Below, piece by piece: positions 53,747-64,000 of a stretch of DNA of 64,000 nt (its first letter is position 1; each line of letters opens with the position of its first letter). The notes under the pieces are model-generated. The model searched no databases. It was not told the DNA's origin and was given only the letters and a program-made list of their open reading frames with translations. Source of the DNA: Porphyra umbilicalis (Eukaryota > Rhodophyta > Bangiophyceae > Bangiales > Bangiaceae); the NCBI GenBank assembly GCA_002049455.2, contig KV918929.1, positions 62,001 to 126,000 on the forward strand, read 5' to 3'. Position numbers and translations under genes: made by a program.

Positions 53747-54686
53747 CGCCCCGTCGGCGCGCCCGACCGCGGCGGGCCGCCGCCTCGACCGACACCCCGC
53801 CGCCGGCGGCGACCGACCGACGCCGTTGGCGGGCGGCGGGACCACCTGCCCAACCCACAGAGGTGGCGGCCACCCCCCCCCCCCCCCCCCCGCCCCGCGC
53901 CCGCGGGGCGCTACGTCATTGCGTCGGCCGGCGGGAGGGGGTGCCGTTGCGGGTGCCCGTTTTTTTGAACGTGCATCGCCGCGGCTCGCGGCCGGCCTTT
54001 GCCGCGCGAGGGGTGCCGCGGCGCGGGCGTGGGGGGGGGGGGGGGGGGACGCGCCGTGACCCGCCCCCGACCGTCTGCCCGCACCGCCGCGGCGGCGGCG
54101 CCTGCCGTTGCTGTGCCCCGCGGCGGTCCGCCCCGGGACGCGTGTCCGCCGCTGCCGCGTGGCGGAGGCGGCGGCAGCCGCGGCCGCGGCGGCGGTGGGG
54201 GTGGCGCCGGCGGCGGCGGGACAACGGGCCGCGCCGCGCCATGCGGTGGGGGTGCCCACCCGTGGCGCGCGGCCGCGTGTGCGCGGGGCCGCCCGCGGGG
54301 GGCTGGCAGTGTGCCAGCCGCCGAGCCGCGCGGGGGCGGGGGGGGGGGTTGCGCCGGGGGGTGGGGGGGCTGCACCGCCCCACGGCGCACGCCGCGGGGG
54401 GTGGGGGGGGGGGGGTTCGACGACCCCGCCGGCCACCGCGCGCCGTGGGCGCCTCTGCGCTCGTGCACGCGCCGGGCCGGAGCCGCCGCGCCAATGGCGC
54501 GCGCCATCGGCGCCCGCCGTCGGCCCGTACAAGAGGCCACTGGCGGCCGGTCGGAATGGCCGCGACCTCCGAGCACCGCACCAGCGACAGCCGCAGCACG
54601 CGCATCACTGGCACCACGGGCATCCCTGGTACCGACGTCCGTGGCATTGCTGCATTGGCATCTTGCGGCCGTTGCACTTTTGGCAC
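51685..54686. other. long GC-rich intergenic region, no supported gene
   Basis: The AT-richer first 700 bp hold a double hairpin at 51839-51879. From 52390 to 54500 the DNA is about 80% GC, with CGG/CCG runs (53700-53745), poly-C (53873-53890) and poly-G blocks. Frames up to 701 codons exist on both strands and in overlapping frames, all of Ala/Gly/Pro/Arg composition, so I do not accept them as genes. Confidence 0.65.
51839..51879. terminator. two adjacent hairpins downstream of the Hint gene
   Basis: GCATCC-AAAATTTA-GGATGC (51839-51858) is followed directly by GCCCTCG-(9 nt)-CGAGGGC (51857-51879), both perfect stems sharing two bases. Their place about 155 bp beyond the stop suggests an RNA 3'-end structure; the function is inferred. 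Confidence 0.35.
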
Positions 54687-54782
54687 GCTTCTTCCCCTCC
54701 TTCCTCCCCTGCCCCCCCCCTCTCCCCCTTATCCCCCTCTCCCTCATATCCCCCTCTCCCCCGTATCCCTCTCTCCCCAACC
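54687..54782 (+). promoter_or_regulatory. pyrimidine-rich leader directly before the CAP gene ATG
   Basis: Nearly pure C/T with repeated ATCCCCCTCTCCC units (about four, roughly 20 bp apart) run up to CCAACC-ATG. The HSP20 ATG is preceded by a similar C-rich run. Such tracts may mark transcription starts or translational leaders; this is inference. Confidence 0.45.
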
Positions 54783-56327
54783 ATGACGGGCCCCCGCTCC
54801 TGGGCGGGCCGCGCCGCCCCCGCGGTAGCGGTGCTCGCGGCGACGGCCCTGGCGGCGGCGGTCGCCACCCCCGCGGCGGCCGCCAACGACTGCGCCCGCA
54901 CCGACACGTTTTGCCTCGCCGAGTCGGCGCTGCGCAACACCAACGCCGTGCGCGCCAAGCGGGGCAAGGGCGCCCTCTCGCAGGGCCCCGCGGCGCTGCT
55001 GTACAACACCGTCGCGCACTCCAAGCGGATGTCCGACTCGGGGACGGGCTACCACCAGAAGTTCCCCGACATTGACGAGGACTGCAACTGTGGCAACACC
55101 TTTTTCAACGCGGAAAACGTCGGCATGTACAGCCCCGCCGAGTCGACGGGCGACGTCACTGCGCAGTCGATTACCAACTTGGAGAATAGTCCGCTGCACC
55201 TGAAGAACATTGTCAATGACAAGTCGGACTTTGTGACGACGGGCGTGTACGTGACCGCCGACGGGGCGGTGTGGGTGACACAGGTGTTTGGCTACTGGAC
55301 CGACTCGACCGACGGGCGGATGTGCTCGTCGATGGTCAAGGGCGAAGCGGGGGGGGTCGTCGACGGGCCCCCGCGTGGCGTGACGGCTGGGGAGGACGTC
55401 GACGCGGCGTTTACTGTTGGGCCGGTGGCGCCGCCGGACGGTGGGGACGACTCGTATGGTGGCGGCGATGACAATGGCGGCGGCAATGGCGGCGGCTATG
55501 GCGGCGACTATGGTGGTGGCTATGGCGACGACTATGGCGGCGGCTATGGCGGCAGCTATGGCGGCGCAACTGCGACGCCCGCACCGTCCGCCGCCGCCGA
55601 GCCCGTCTACACCCCCGCCCCCGCCACCCCCGTCCCAGAGAGCCCGACTGGCACCACGAGCGGGGCGGGCCCGACGACCAAGGCCCTTGGCGCCGAGTGC
55701 GGCAGCGACGCCGAGTGCGACACGGCCAGCGGCGCCTACTGCCGCCTCGGCTGGGAGACGGGGCGGACGGACGGCACGCGGTCCCGCTGCCGCGTCTTTG
55801 TGGCGCCCTGCGCGCCGTGCGCGTCGGACGAGCAGGTGTGTTGGATGGGCTATGAGTGCACGTCGATGAGCTCGGGCGGCGGGCAGTGCATGCCGGTCGG
55901 TGACGTGGCCGGCAAGGTGGCCTGTGACGAGACGGGTGGCGGTTCTCCGGCCGACGGGGGCTCGGACGGCGGCGAGGAGGGCGGCGACAGCGGCGACGGC
56001 GCGGGCAACGACGAGTCGGATGACGGTGGCGCCGGCCCGTATGGCGGCGGCGACGCTGCCGCGGGGACCCCCGCGCCAAGCGTGTACCCCGGCGTTGAGC
56101 CCGACACGTACGGTTCGCCCGACTACTACAAGCGTGGCGCCCGCAGCGGGCGCGGCTACGACACGTATTCCAAGCTGGCGGAGCTCCACGCGGCAGCGAC
56201 GGAGTGGGTCAACAAGAAAACCAACGGCCAGCAGCTGGGCGGTAAGGGCCAAGCACGGTGGTGGTACAAGCACTTTGGCGGCGACAGCTATGGCGGCAAG
56301 GTGCACGAGGGAGAGGGGAGCGATTGA
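54783..56327 (+). CDS. secreted CAP/SCP (PR-1-like) protein with Cys-rich module
   Basis: 514 residues from the ATG at 54783 (MTGPRSWAGRAAPAVAVLAA). The signal peptide covers about residues 1-34. The CAP domain, about 50-180, shows LRNTNAVRAKRGKG, LLYNTVAHSKRMSDSG, FFNAENVGMYSP (the GENV-like block), ENSPLHLKNIVNDKSDFVTT and VWVTQVFGYW. A linker of GGYGGDYGGGYG repeats (about 219-262) and a Pro/Thr-rich stretch lead to a Cys-rich module of ten Cys (about 304-372: CGSDAEC, YCRLGW, CAPC, CWMGYEC, QCMPVG). An acidic Gly-rich linker and a basic/aromatic tail (ARWWYKHFGG) follow. It is intronless, and probably acts in the cell wall or outside the cell. The Gly/Tyr repeats suggest a structural or cross-linked wall protein. 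CAP proteins vary in function, so no activity is claimed. Confidence 0.88.
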   Translation: MTGPRSWAGRAAPAVAVLAATALAAAVATPAAAANDCARTDTFCLAESALRNTNAVRAKRGKGALSQGPAALLYNTVAHSKRMSDSGTGYHQKFPDIDEDCNCGNTFFNAENVGMYSPAESTGDVTAQSITNLENSPLHLKNIVNDKSDFVTTGVYVTADGAVWVTQVFGYWTDSTDGRMCSSMVKGEAGGVVDGPPRGVTAGEDVDAAFTVGPVAPPDGGDDSYGGGDDNGGGNGGGYGGDYGGGYGDDYGGGYGGSYGGATATPAPSAAAEPVYTPAPATPVPESPTGTTSGAGPTTKALGAECGSDAECDTASGAYCRLGWETGRTDGTRSRCRVFVAPCAPCASDEQVCWMGYECTSMSSGGGQCMPVGDVAGKVACDETGGGSPADGGSDGGEEGGDSGDGAGNDESDDGGAGPYGGGDAAAGTPAPSVYPGVEPDTYGSPDYYKRGARSGRGYDTYSKLAELHAAATEWVNKKTNGQQLGGKGQARWWYKHFGGDSYGGKVHEGEGSD

Positions 56328-57256
56328 GTGGCGGGTGACGCGACGGGGATGAAGGAGCCAACTGCGCTCTCGCGGTGCAGCTGGCTGACTGGTGAGGGTT
56401 TTTTATTGGCGCGCGTCGTTCGGACCGGCCAACGCAGCAATCGACAGGTAGCATTGCCTACATATTTTTGTACAACGCAACCGGGCAGCTCGCATTCCAT
56501 ACCACGTCGAATATGTGGTTTGCCTGCCACACTCGCAAGTGAACCTGCTCCACGTACATTGTACGTCGGTCTTATATTCTGCGCACTCGCCCTGATACGA
56601 TGGTCTGAGACTACGCAGGATGTAAAGCTGTTGAGGGTTGAAGAAGCTCACTCACTTGCCTGCCCTCTCGTCCAGAGTCTCTGTTCAGGACAACGCTGAC
56701 TAACACCGACACTCGCGTCGACCACGGGAGATCAACTGACTACACTGTAATGCTTGTGTGCGTGCTGTTTGTCAATTTAGCCCAAGGCCAACCAGTGGTG
56801 CATCCAACCTATTGCGATTCCCTGGGCAACCGCAATGGGGGTGTCTGCCGAGCCGGCAGTGCCGGCTGAATGAACGAGGCACCGCGCCAGGCAGCCGTTG
56901 CAAAACGGAGGTTGACGTACAGTACTACGGCAGAGCAGCACGGATCTGCGGGTGCGTGTCGCGCCCCTCCCTAGGACCACGCAATGTTAGAGCACACCGT
57001 GCCAACCATGCTGGTAGGACCGAACGCACCAATGCACAAAGAGCATGCAGTGTTCAACATGGCAAAACAGACAACATGAAAGACGAGACAAAAACCGAGA
57101 CCGTCGTGCTCTTGAAAAAAAATCCGTCCTAGTACAGGCGCTGCTTCCCAAAGCACACCTCACGACAATGAGACAACACGGGAAGCAGTCACACGGCCCA
57201 GCAGACGGCGAAGTTGGCAACGCATTGCACTGCCAGGCACACGTTACTCCTACAGC
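56328..57256. other. convergent intergenic spacer
   Basis: It lies between the 3' ends of the CAP gene (plus) and phosphorylase B (minus). AT-richer unique sequence that must hold both polyadenylation regions. No gene was recognised. Confidence 0.6.
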
Positions 57257-60159
57257 CTACTTGCCGTTGGCCTTGGCCGATGCCGGGTCCTTGTACGAGA
57301 TGGAGCCCGGCGTGAAGGGGGTCTGCTCGACGTCCCAGATCTTCTCGGCGTACTCGCGGATGGTGCGGTCAGAGGAAAACTTGCCCATCCGCGCCACAGA
57401 CAGGATACACTTCTTGATCCACTCGGTCTGGTCCTTGTACGACGCATCCACCCGGTCTTGCGCGTCCATGTACGACGAGAAGTCGCGAGTGACCAGGTAG
57501 TAGTCGTTGTACGGCTGCAGTGCCGACGCGATGGGGCCCGACGTCTCGGGGCCGCAATACATGTTGGACGAGATCTGCTTGATGGCCTCCTCCAGACGCC
57601 CGTCCGACACCTTCTGCTCCCCAAACTTGAGCGCCTCCCGCGCGCCGTCCACCTCGGGCGTCAGCAGCCCAAACACAAACATGTGCTCCTCGCCGTCCTT
57701 CTCGGTCTCCTCGCGGATCTCAATGTTGGCGCCGTCCATGGTGCCAATGATGAGCCCGCCATTCATCACAAACTTCATGTTGGACGTGCCCGATGCCTCC
57801 ATGCCCGCCGTCGAGATGTGCTCCGAGATGTCGTTGGCCGGGATGATGACCTCGGCGAGCGACACGCAGTAGTTGGCCATGAACACAACCTTAAGGAGGT
57901 CCCCAATGTCCCCATCGTTGTTGACGACCTTGCCTACCCCGTTGATGAGGCGGATAATGTGCTTGGCCTGCGTGTACGCGGCGGCGGCCTTGCCGCCAAA
58001 AATGACCACGCGCGGCACCTGCTTGGCCCGCTCCTCGGGCGACATTCGCTTCAGGCTGTTGTACCGCGCAATGACGCCCAGGATGTTGAGCAGCTGGCGC
58101 TTGTACTCGTGGATGCGCTTAATCTGGATGTCAAACAGCGCGTCGGGCGACACCTCAATGCCACACGTCGACTTGATGACCGCTGCCAGGCGCTCCTTGT
58201 TAGCCTTCTTGGCGTCCGCGAACTCGCGCTGCAGGTCCGCATTGTTGACGTACGACTCGAGGCCGCGAGCCAACTCAAAGTTCGACACCCACTCGTCCGT
58301 CTCGATCCACCGCGAGATGATGTCCGACAGCGCAGGGTTGGCCTGCTGCACCCACCGGCGCGGCGTCACGCCGTTGGTCATGTTGAGGATGCGGTAGCCC
58401 TCCGCCGCAAAGTCAGGGAAGAGGCGCGTCGCCACCAGCCCCGAGTGGATAGCCGCCACACCATTGACCGTGTGGGAGCCGACCACCGCCAGGTTGGCCA
58501 TCCGCACCATCTTGGGATACCCATCCTCAATGATAGACATACGCTGCATCTTGGCGCCGTCGCCCGGGTACTTGGACGCAATCGTCGCCAGGTGGCGGCG
58601 GTTGATTTCGTAGATGATCTGCATGTGGCGGGGCAGCAGCTTCTCCATCAGCCCCACCGACCACTTCTCCAGCGCCTCGGGCAGAACCGTGTGGTTAGTG
58701 TACGAGAACACCTTGCGCACCGTCTCCCACGCCGCTGTCCACCCGAGCCCGTGCCCGTCCATCAGCAGGCGCATCAGCTCCACGATGCCAATGGTCGGGT
58801 GCGTGTCGTTCAGCTGGATGGCCACCTTGGTCGGCAGCTCTGTCAGCGGGCGGTCGTGCTTGAGGAACCGCCGCAGCGCGTCCTGCAGCGTCGCCGACAC
58901 AAAGAAGAACTGCTGCTTCAGCCGCAGCTCCTTGCCCCCGTCCGTCGAGTCGTTGGGGTACAGCACCGACGAGATCTTCTCTGACTCCTCCTTGGTCGCC
59001 ACCGCCCCGTAGTAGTCGCCGCGGGAGAAGGAGCCCAGGTCAAACTCCTTGGCCGGCTGCGCACTCCACAGCCGCAGGTTCAGCGTGTTGTACGTGTCGT
59101 ACCCGGGGATGGGCGAGTCGTACGCGACGGCGCGCACGACATCGCCGCCGACCCACTTGAAGCCCTCACCCGTCGACTCCACGTGCCCGTAGAAGCGGAT
59201 GGGGTACGTCACGTCGAGGCGCTCAATCTCCCACGGGTTACCGTGCGTCAGCCAGTAGTCGGGCATCTCCAGCTGGTGGCCCTCCGGGTCCAGCTTCTGG
59301 AAGAACATGCCGTACTTGTAGCGGATGCCGTAGCCCCACGCCGGGTAGTTGAGCGTCGCCAGCGAGTCCATAAAGCAGGCGGCCAGGCGCCCCAGCCCAC
59401 CGTTGCCCAGGCCCGGGTCGCGCTCCTGGTCCGCCACGCGCTCCATGTCGTAGCCAATGCCCTGGAGGGCCTCGGCAAACTGCGAGTTGATCCCCACGTT
59501 CATCAGCGCGTTGGTCAGGTAGCGGCCCATGAGGAACTCAAGCGAAAGATAGTACACGCGCTTGACATCGCGCTCCGTGAAGAACTGCTGTGTGTCGTTC
59601 CACGACTCGATCAGGCGGTCGCGGACCGACAGGGCCGTGGCCTGGTACGCGCCGAAGTCGTCGAAGTTGTAGCGCGTGCGCGCCAGGGTGTACTCGACGT
59701 GACCGACAATCTGGCGCTGGATGGCAGGGACGTCTGTAGAAGCACAAAGAACAGACAATGGACAAGTCAGCAAAGCAAAGGGGAAGAGACAGCCAGGAAG
59801 AAGCGACAGTCAGCATCCAAGCAACTATATGCAAACAAGCGCGGCCAAGTATCCTGTGGGCCAAAGACCAAACCCACTGGGCCAGGACGTCGCAGCCCCC
59901 TCAATGAGAACTACGCCCGGAAGCCTCGCATGTCTCGGGCACAGTCCGGTCTTCCCTGCTCAATACAAGCACACACAATCGTACCGCGCGCGAGGTACTG
60001 GGACATCAAGCTCGCCAAAAGATTGTTGCGCTTGGCATCAGCCTCCGAGTTGACCGACTCCTGCGGCGTCGTGTGGCCCGTCACCGAGTAACGAGGCTCC
60101 GGCGCCGACACCTTGCCAGCGGCCAGGTCCTGGAAGGACCGAGTGCGCTTGCCCTGCAT
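57257..60159 (-). CDS. alpha-glucan (starch/glycogen) phosphorylase, complete copy B
   Basis: Two exons: 59985-60159 and 57257-59733 (minus), 883 residues, the usual length for cytosolic phosphorylases. It starts [18 protein letters not shown], with no plastid leader, consistent with cytosolic floridean starch. Landmarks in order are [11 protein letters not shown]-like [95 protein letters not shown], and VFMANYCVSLAEVIIPANDI. The PLP-binding block EASGTSNMKFVMNGG has its lysine at about residue 712. It catalyses reversible phosphorolysis of alpha-1,4-glucan. No break is seen. A second, near-identical but partial copy lies at the left edge in the same orientation. Confidence 0.97.
59734..59984 (-). 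other. intron of phosphorylase copy B (251 bp)
   Basis: On the minus strand it begins GTACGA and ends TTCTACAG. It is a phase-1 intron, at the same place as in copy A but of unrelated sequence. Confidence 0.88.
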
Positions 60160-61712
60160 GATGGCAACAGGGGGGAGGAGCACACACACGGCCGGAGAAC
60201 AGGGCGGGGAGAAAGGCGAGGAGGTGGACGGCAGCGTCGGCTCTCAGAGACACCGCCCACGGAAGGGGGTCTGTAGACAAACCTGGCACGTTCAAACTGA
60301 CACCGCGTACGGGTCAGCTGTGCCGATGCTGTCGGTTGCTTATGAGCGGCGATGCGTCCTGCCTGCCTGTCTCGCCACCCCCACGGCCAGCGCCTGATCC
60401 ACGCACCCCCCCCCCCCCCCACAGCCCATTTCCGAGAAAAGGACACAAACCAATTGAGAGGCGGCCGACAACAATCTACGCGTCGCCGGCGCGGCCCGCG
60501 CGCAGGAGCCCCGGCTGCCCGCGCCGCAGCGTGGGCCGTACAGCGGAGCGCCCCCCCCCCGATCCGACGCGCAGGGAGGGTCGAGGACGAGCCCAGGGGC
60601 GGCCAGCTCATCAGCCACCCACGGGCCCGCCGGGCCGGCGGGCGAAGACGCCCACGCAGCGACGCCCCGCACCGACGGGCGCACGTGTCGACTCTCAAGC
60701 GGCCGGCGGCGGCGTCGGCCGGCCCCTGTGTCCTGGTGCCCACCAGGAGCGGCCGCGGGGAATGGCGCGGCGCCGGCGTCGACCTCTGCACACAGCCACT
60801 CGTCGGCCCGGTTGCATCCGATCGGCCAACCGCCACATTTGCCCGCGGCGGCTCCCCACCTCAGGAATATCGGTGGCGGCACGCCGCCGCAGGCCGCCTT
60901 GCCGGTGGCGATCCAAGAGCAGCTCCGCGGACGGATGGCTCTCTCGGGCAAGGCGGCCGGCGCGGGCTCACAGAGCCAATGTGGCCCGAATCGATATAAA
61001 TATTGTAGATATTTTCGGTGTCAGTCGGGTCGGGACACGTACTTCGAGCAATGCCAGCGAATCTTCTTGCGCGACTCGAAAAGCAATCACTTTGCGTGGC
61101 GCCGCTCGGGGAGCTGTGGGGTCCACTTGATGATCAAGAAGAGAACCCAGCGGCTGTCAGGGTCGGCCTCAAGTGCACCATCTTGCGTTGTGTACAGCAT
61201 ACAGTGTACTCCTTCTCGACCGCTTGTACGTGTGTTGGTCGATGCGTTCCTGCGCATGTGCCCATTCTGGGATAGGTTGGCGCTCGCCTCTGGAGCGTGC
61301 TCAAAGTGCAGCACATGCGAGCATGGTGACAGTAGCCATCGAGCACGTGACATGTGCAGAGCCCTCTCTGAAGAATGCCCCTCTAGACAGCCCACAGCCG
61401 GCAACACGGAGTGCGTGCGATATGCCAACAGCACGCAGCTGCGCCACGCAATGGAGGTGGCACGCCGTCTCTGACCACCCACCTTGGAGGCTGGTGAAAA
61501 TCGGGGTCGAACGGACCACCATCGTCGTTGCCATGCCGTGCCGTGTGACGCCGCCAGGGCAATGCTCGAAAAAACACACAAAGCGCGCACACCAAAAGAG
61601 AAAAAAGCGGCGGTGCCTCCCAACAGATGCCGCCGCTGTCCCCCCACCACGAGCCCGCCCTCCACCACCCAGCTTTCTGCCGCGCGGCACCCCCCCCCCC
61701 CCCCCCCCCGCG
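60160..61712. other. 5' flank of phosphorylase B and 3' flank of the NDC1-like gene
   Basis: GC-rich from 60400 to 60960, then AT-richer. Frames of 200 to 260 codons on both strands overlap each other and have no domains. It shows no resemblance to the 5' flank of copy A. Confidence 0.5.
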
Positions 61713-63457
61713 TCACTCAAACCGCAGCACAGCGCGCAGTTCTGGGTCGGCGCGGCGGTCCCAGCGGGGCTCCCCCCCCGCCAAGTAGACGTCCTCCAGG
61801 TGGTCGCGAAACGTGTCAACGACGCGGTGCACGGCCGCCTCGACGGCCGCCTCGAGCGCCTCGGCCGGGTCGCTGCCGGCGGCGGTCGGGGCGCCGCCCC
61901 ACGGGCGCCCGACCGCGAGGCGCCACCCCCACGCCGCCCACCGGCGGGCGCGGCCGGCCCGACGGCGCGACCGCCCCGCGGGCGTCGTTGCGCCGGCGGC
62001 GGCCGCAGCGGCGGCGGCGGCGGCCGCCGCCGCCCCCGCCGCCGCCGCCGCCTCGTGATGCACCTCCCGCCACGCCCCCCCCACGCCCCGCAGGCTCGAC
62101 CGCAGCTGCAGGAGGACCCCCAACACGACCGGCAGGTCCCCCCCCGCCACCCCAAACACGTCCTCCGTGACGCTCGCCGCGAGGAGCGTCGACACGGCTT
62201 CGGCGGCGAGGCCCGCCGTCGCCCCCGCCCCGACACCCACGGCGCCCGTCGCGTCGGCGGCGGTCGCCACCCGCACGAGCGGCGCGACGCACGCACCGAC
62301 GACCGTCGCCCACCGCCCCGCCGACGGGGGCGCCGCAAACAGCCGCCGCCGCGCGTCGCCGCCGTCGGCGGCGCCGCCCGCCGCGGCGGCCAGCCCCGCC
62401 AACGCGCGGGCGGCCGTTGCGTCGGCCACATCCGCGCGGGCGGCCGCTTCCGCGGCTCCGCCGCCGCCGCCGACGGCGCCGCCGGGGCGCGCCGCCGCCC
62501 ACTCGGGGGCGGCCCCGTAGGCCGGCGACGCGGCGGCGGCGAGCACCGCGAGCAGCAGGTCGTCGCCGTCGACGCCGCGGGGGAGGGCGAGCGGCAGCGC
62601 CCGCCAATCGACGGGGGTGCTGAGCGCGACGCGCGCGGCCGACGCGATAAAGGAGGCGAGCGCGAGGAAGAGCCACACCCCCGTGGCCGTTGCCGCGTCG
62701 ACGCCGCCGCCGCCGCCGCCGGCGCCCGCGTCGGACGCGGCGCCCCCCCCCCCCCGGCGGCCGACACCAAAACGCCCACCGCCAGCGCCGCCGCGCCCGT
62801 CCACCGCGTCGCCGACACGGCCGCCTCGCGGGCGGCGGCGAGCAACGCCGCCCCCGCCCGCCGGTGCACCCGCCCCGCCACCCGCACGTTGTGGCGGCGG
62901 CGGGCGGTGAGGGCGACCGCCGACGCGGCGCCGGCGGCGGCGCCCGCGGCGGCCAGGGCGGGGAGCGACGCGGCCGCCGCCGGCGGGGAGCCGCCGACGA
63001 CCGCCGCGGCGGGCGTCAAGACGATACCGGCGAGCGTGGACGCGGCCACGTGGGGGGGGGACGCCGCCCGCAGCGCGGGGGGAGGCGCCGCGCCGCGGCG
63101 AGGGCGGCGGCGGCGCCCGTGCGCGCCGCCGCGGCGGCGCACGACACCAGCCCCGACGCGCACCACGGGGGGGGGGGGCGGGGGGTGGCCCCGCGCCGCC
63201 GCCGCCGCCGCCAGCCGCCGCGGCGGCGACGGGGCGCCGCCACAGCCACCCGCGCGCCAGCGGCGACGCGCGCGGCAGCGGGCGGGGGGATGCCCAGGCA
63301 GAGGCGCCGCCACCGCCGCCGCTCCCCCCCCCGCCCCCTCGACCACTGGCGGCGGCGGCGGCGGCGGCGGCGGCACGTCAAAGCGAAACACCAGCAGCGT
63401 CGACACGACGAGCGCGGCGGTGGCGACGCCGACCGCCGCCACCGCCACAAACGTCAT
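61713..63457 (-). CDS. multi-pass membrane protein resembling nucleoporin NDC1
   Basis: Minus strand, stop at 61713. The C-terminal frame (61713 to about 62750) holds a membrane segment (GVWLFLALASFIASAARVAL) and a globular helical region with DLPVVLGVLLQLRSSLRG. It ends in EALEAAVEAAVHRVVDTFRD, HLEDVYLAG and ELRAVLRF, which recalls the C-terminal end of NDC1-type pore membrane nucleoporins. Upstream, in another frame, are further hydrophobic segments (MTFVAVAAVGVATAALVVST from the ATG at 63457, HVAASTLAGIVLTPAAAVVG, AAVSATRWTGAAALAVGVLV). The frame switch coincides with a 13-C run (62743-62755), so a length error there is likely. NDC1 anchors pore complexes in the nuclear envelope. The match is by eye on short motifs; another membrane protein is possible. 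Confidence 0.4.
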
Positions 63458-64000
63458 GACGGCGGACCCCCCCCCCCCCCCCCCCCCCCCCCCTCCACGT
63501 CGGCGGTGAGGAGGAGACGCACCCCCCGAGGAGGCCGACCGCCGCCGCCGCCGCAACCGCCGCCGTGCGCGCGGCGGCGCGGCGGGCGACGGCGGCGGCA
63601 ACGGCGGCGGCGGCCGCCTCGGGCGGCAGCCGCGCACACGCGGCGGCGGTGGCCGCCGACGCGGTTAGTAGCGCCGCGACGGCGTCGGCGAGGGGGAGCG
63701 ACGCCCCCGGGGGGGGGGCGCCGCCGCCCGCGAAAAAGGCGGCGGAGCCGGGGGGGGGAGGCCGCCGCCGCCGCCGCTCGGACCGCCGGCGGGGGTGGGG
63801 TGGAGGGCCCCCCCGCCCCCGGGGGCTCCCGCCGCCGCTACCCCGCCGCCGCCGCCGCCGGGGTAGAGGGCGCCGGCCGGCGCGCCCGCCGCCGCGGCGG
63901 CGCGCCCGCCCGCCGCCTGCTGGTAGGGGGTGGCAAACAGCTGGGCGCTGACGCCAGAGGCGGCGGTGACGACCCGCGGCGTCGACGCGTCGGCCGCGTC
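63458..64000 (-). other. probable upstream part of the membrane-protein gene, very GC-rich
   Basis: It begins with a 26-base C run (63467-63492). On the minus strand there are Ala-rich helical stretches (ADAVAALLTASAATAAACAR, then AVARRAAARTAAVAAAAVGL) that could be further membrane helices, followed upstream by Gly/Ala/Pro-rich sequence. Homopolymers prevent a firm frame. The gene may extend past the right edge. Confidence 0.3.

Noticed and set aside
52427-54532. 701-codon minus-strand and 551-codon plus-strand frames
   Set aside because: They overlap each other on opposite strands in about 80% GC simple sequence with no domains.
61173-63509. 778-codon plus-strand frame opposite the NDC1-like gene
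   Set aside because: Arg/Pro/Ala composition mirrors the GC-rich minus-strand gene, whose hydrophobic segments are more protein-like.
1-64000. LTR retrotransposons, endogenous viruses or Polinton-type elements
   Set aside because: No reverse transcriptase, retroviral-type integrase, protein-primed polymerase, capsid or envelope motifs and no long terminal repeats were recognised by eye.

Overview
The window looks like nuclear DNA of a bangiophyte red alga of the Porphyra/Pyropia type. This is inferred, not proven. The supporting points are very high GC with long G and C runs, compact genes with none or one short intron, a cytosolic-type alpha-glucan phosphorylase without a plastid leader (floridean starch is cytosolic), a small heat-shock protein whose leader begins MAFV as many red algal plastid precursors do, a secreted Hedgehog-type Hint protein, and a heavy load of Harbinger-like, hAT and Tc1/mariner-type DNA transposons.

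Layout. Left edge (1-1238, minus): the 5' half of an alpha-glucan phosphorylase gene that runs off the window. 2.7 kb: a small TA-flanked inverted-repeat element. 3.4-7.5 kb (plus): a hAT transposase in two separated blocks. 7.9-8.9 kb: a 236-bp tandem satellite. 10.0-10.7 kb: a terminal-inverted-repeat element. 11.2-14.6 kb: Harbinger-like element 1, with a Myb/SANT-like accessory ORF (plus) convergent with a DDE transposase (minus). 14.6-20.6 kb: GC-rich low-complexity DNA, a 15-bp minisatellite and a 266-bp tandem repeat. 21.1-25.2 kb: an unidentified Cys-rich broken ORF (plus), a 333-bp tandem repeat and a broken Tc1/mariner (DDE_3) transposase (minus). 25.2-33.9 kb: gene-poor, with one unidentified Ala-rich ORF. 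33.9-39.4 kb: Harbinger-like element 2. 39.7-40.1 kb (minus): a divergent histone H3 gene, with three ~164-bp CCAAT-bearing repeats upstream. 41-42.6 kb: Gly/Ala-coding GC repeats. 43.0-44.5 kb: Harbinger-like transposase 3, with its first catalytic Asp replaced by Asn.

Right part (47-64 kb), richer in host genes: a plastid-type HSP20 (47.0-47.8), a complete 1.1-kb non-autonomous hAT-type element with a perfect 8-bp target duplication (48.6-49.7), a secreted Hint-domain protein (50.2-51.7), a secreted CAP/SCP protein with a Cys-rich module (54.8-56.3), a full-length phosphorylase (57.3-60.2, minus), and a multi-pass membrane protein resembling nucleoporin NDC1 (61.7 to about 63.5 or beyond, minus).

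How parts relate. The two phosphorylase genes lie in the same orientation about 59 kb apart. Exon 2 is 98.4% identical between them over the 852 shared bases, while exon 1 differs at 12 of 58 residues and the introns do not resemble each other. This points to gene conversion or a composite duplication. The host genes otherwise do not form an obvious pathway, although the Hint and CAP genes are both secreted and adjacent. Several apparent frame breaks (the H3 gene, the NDC1-like gene) sit at homopolymers or short GC runs and could be consensus errors. No reverse transcriptase, retroviral integrase, capsid or envelope sequence was recognised.
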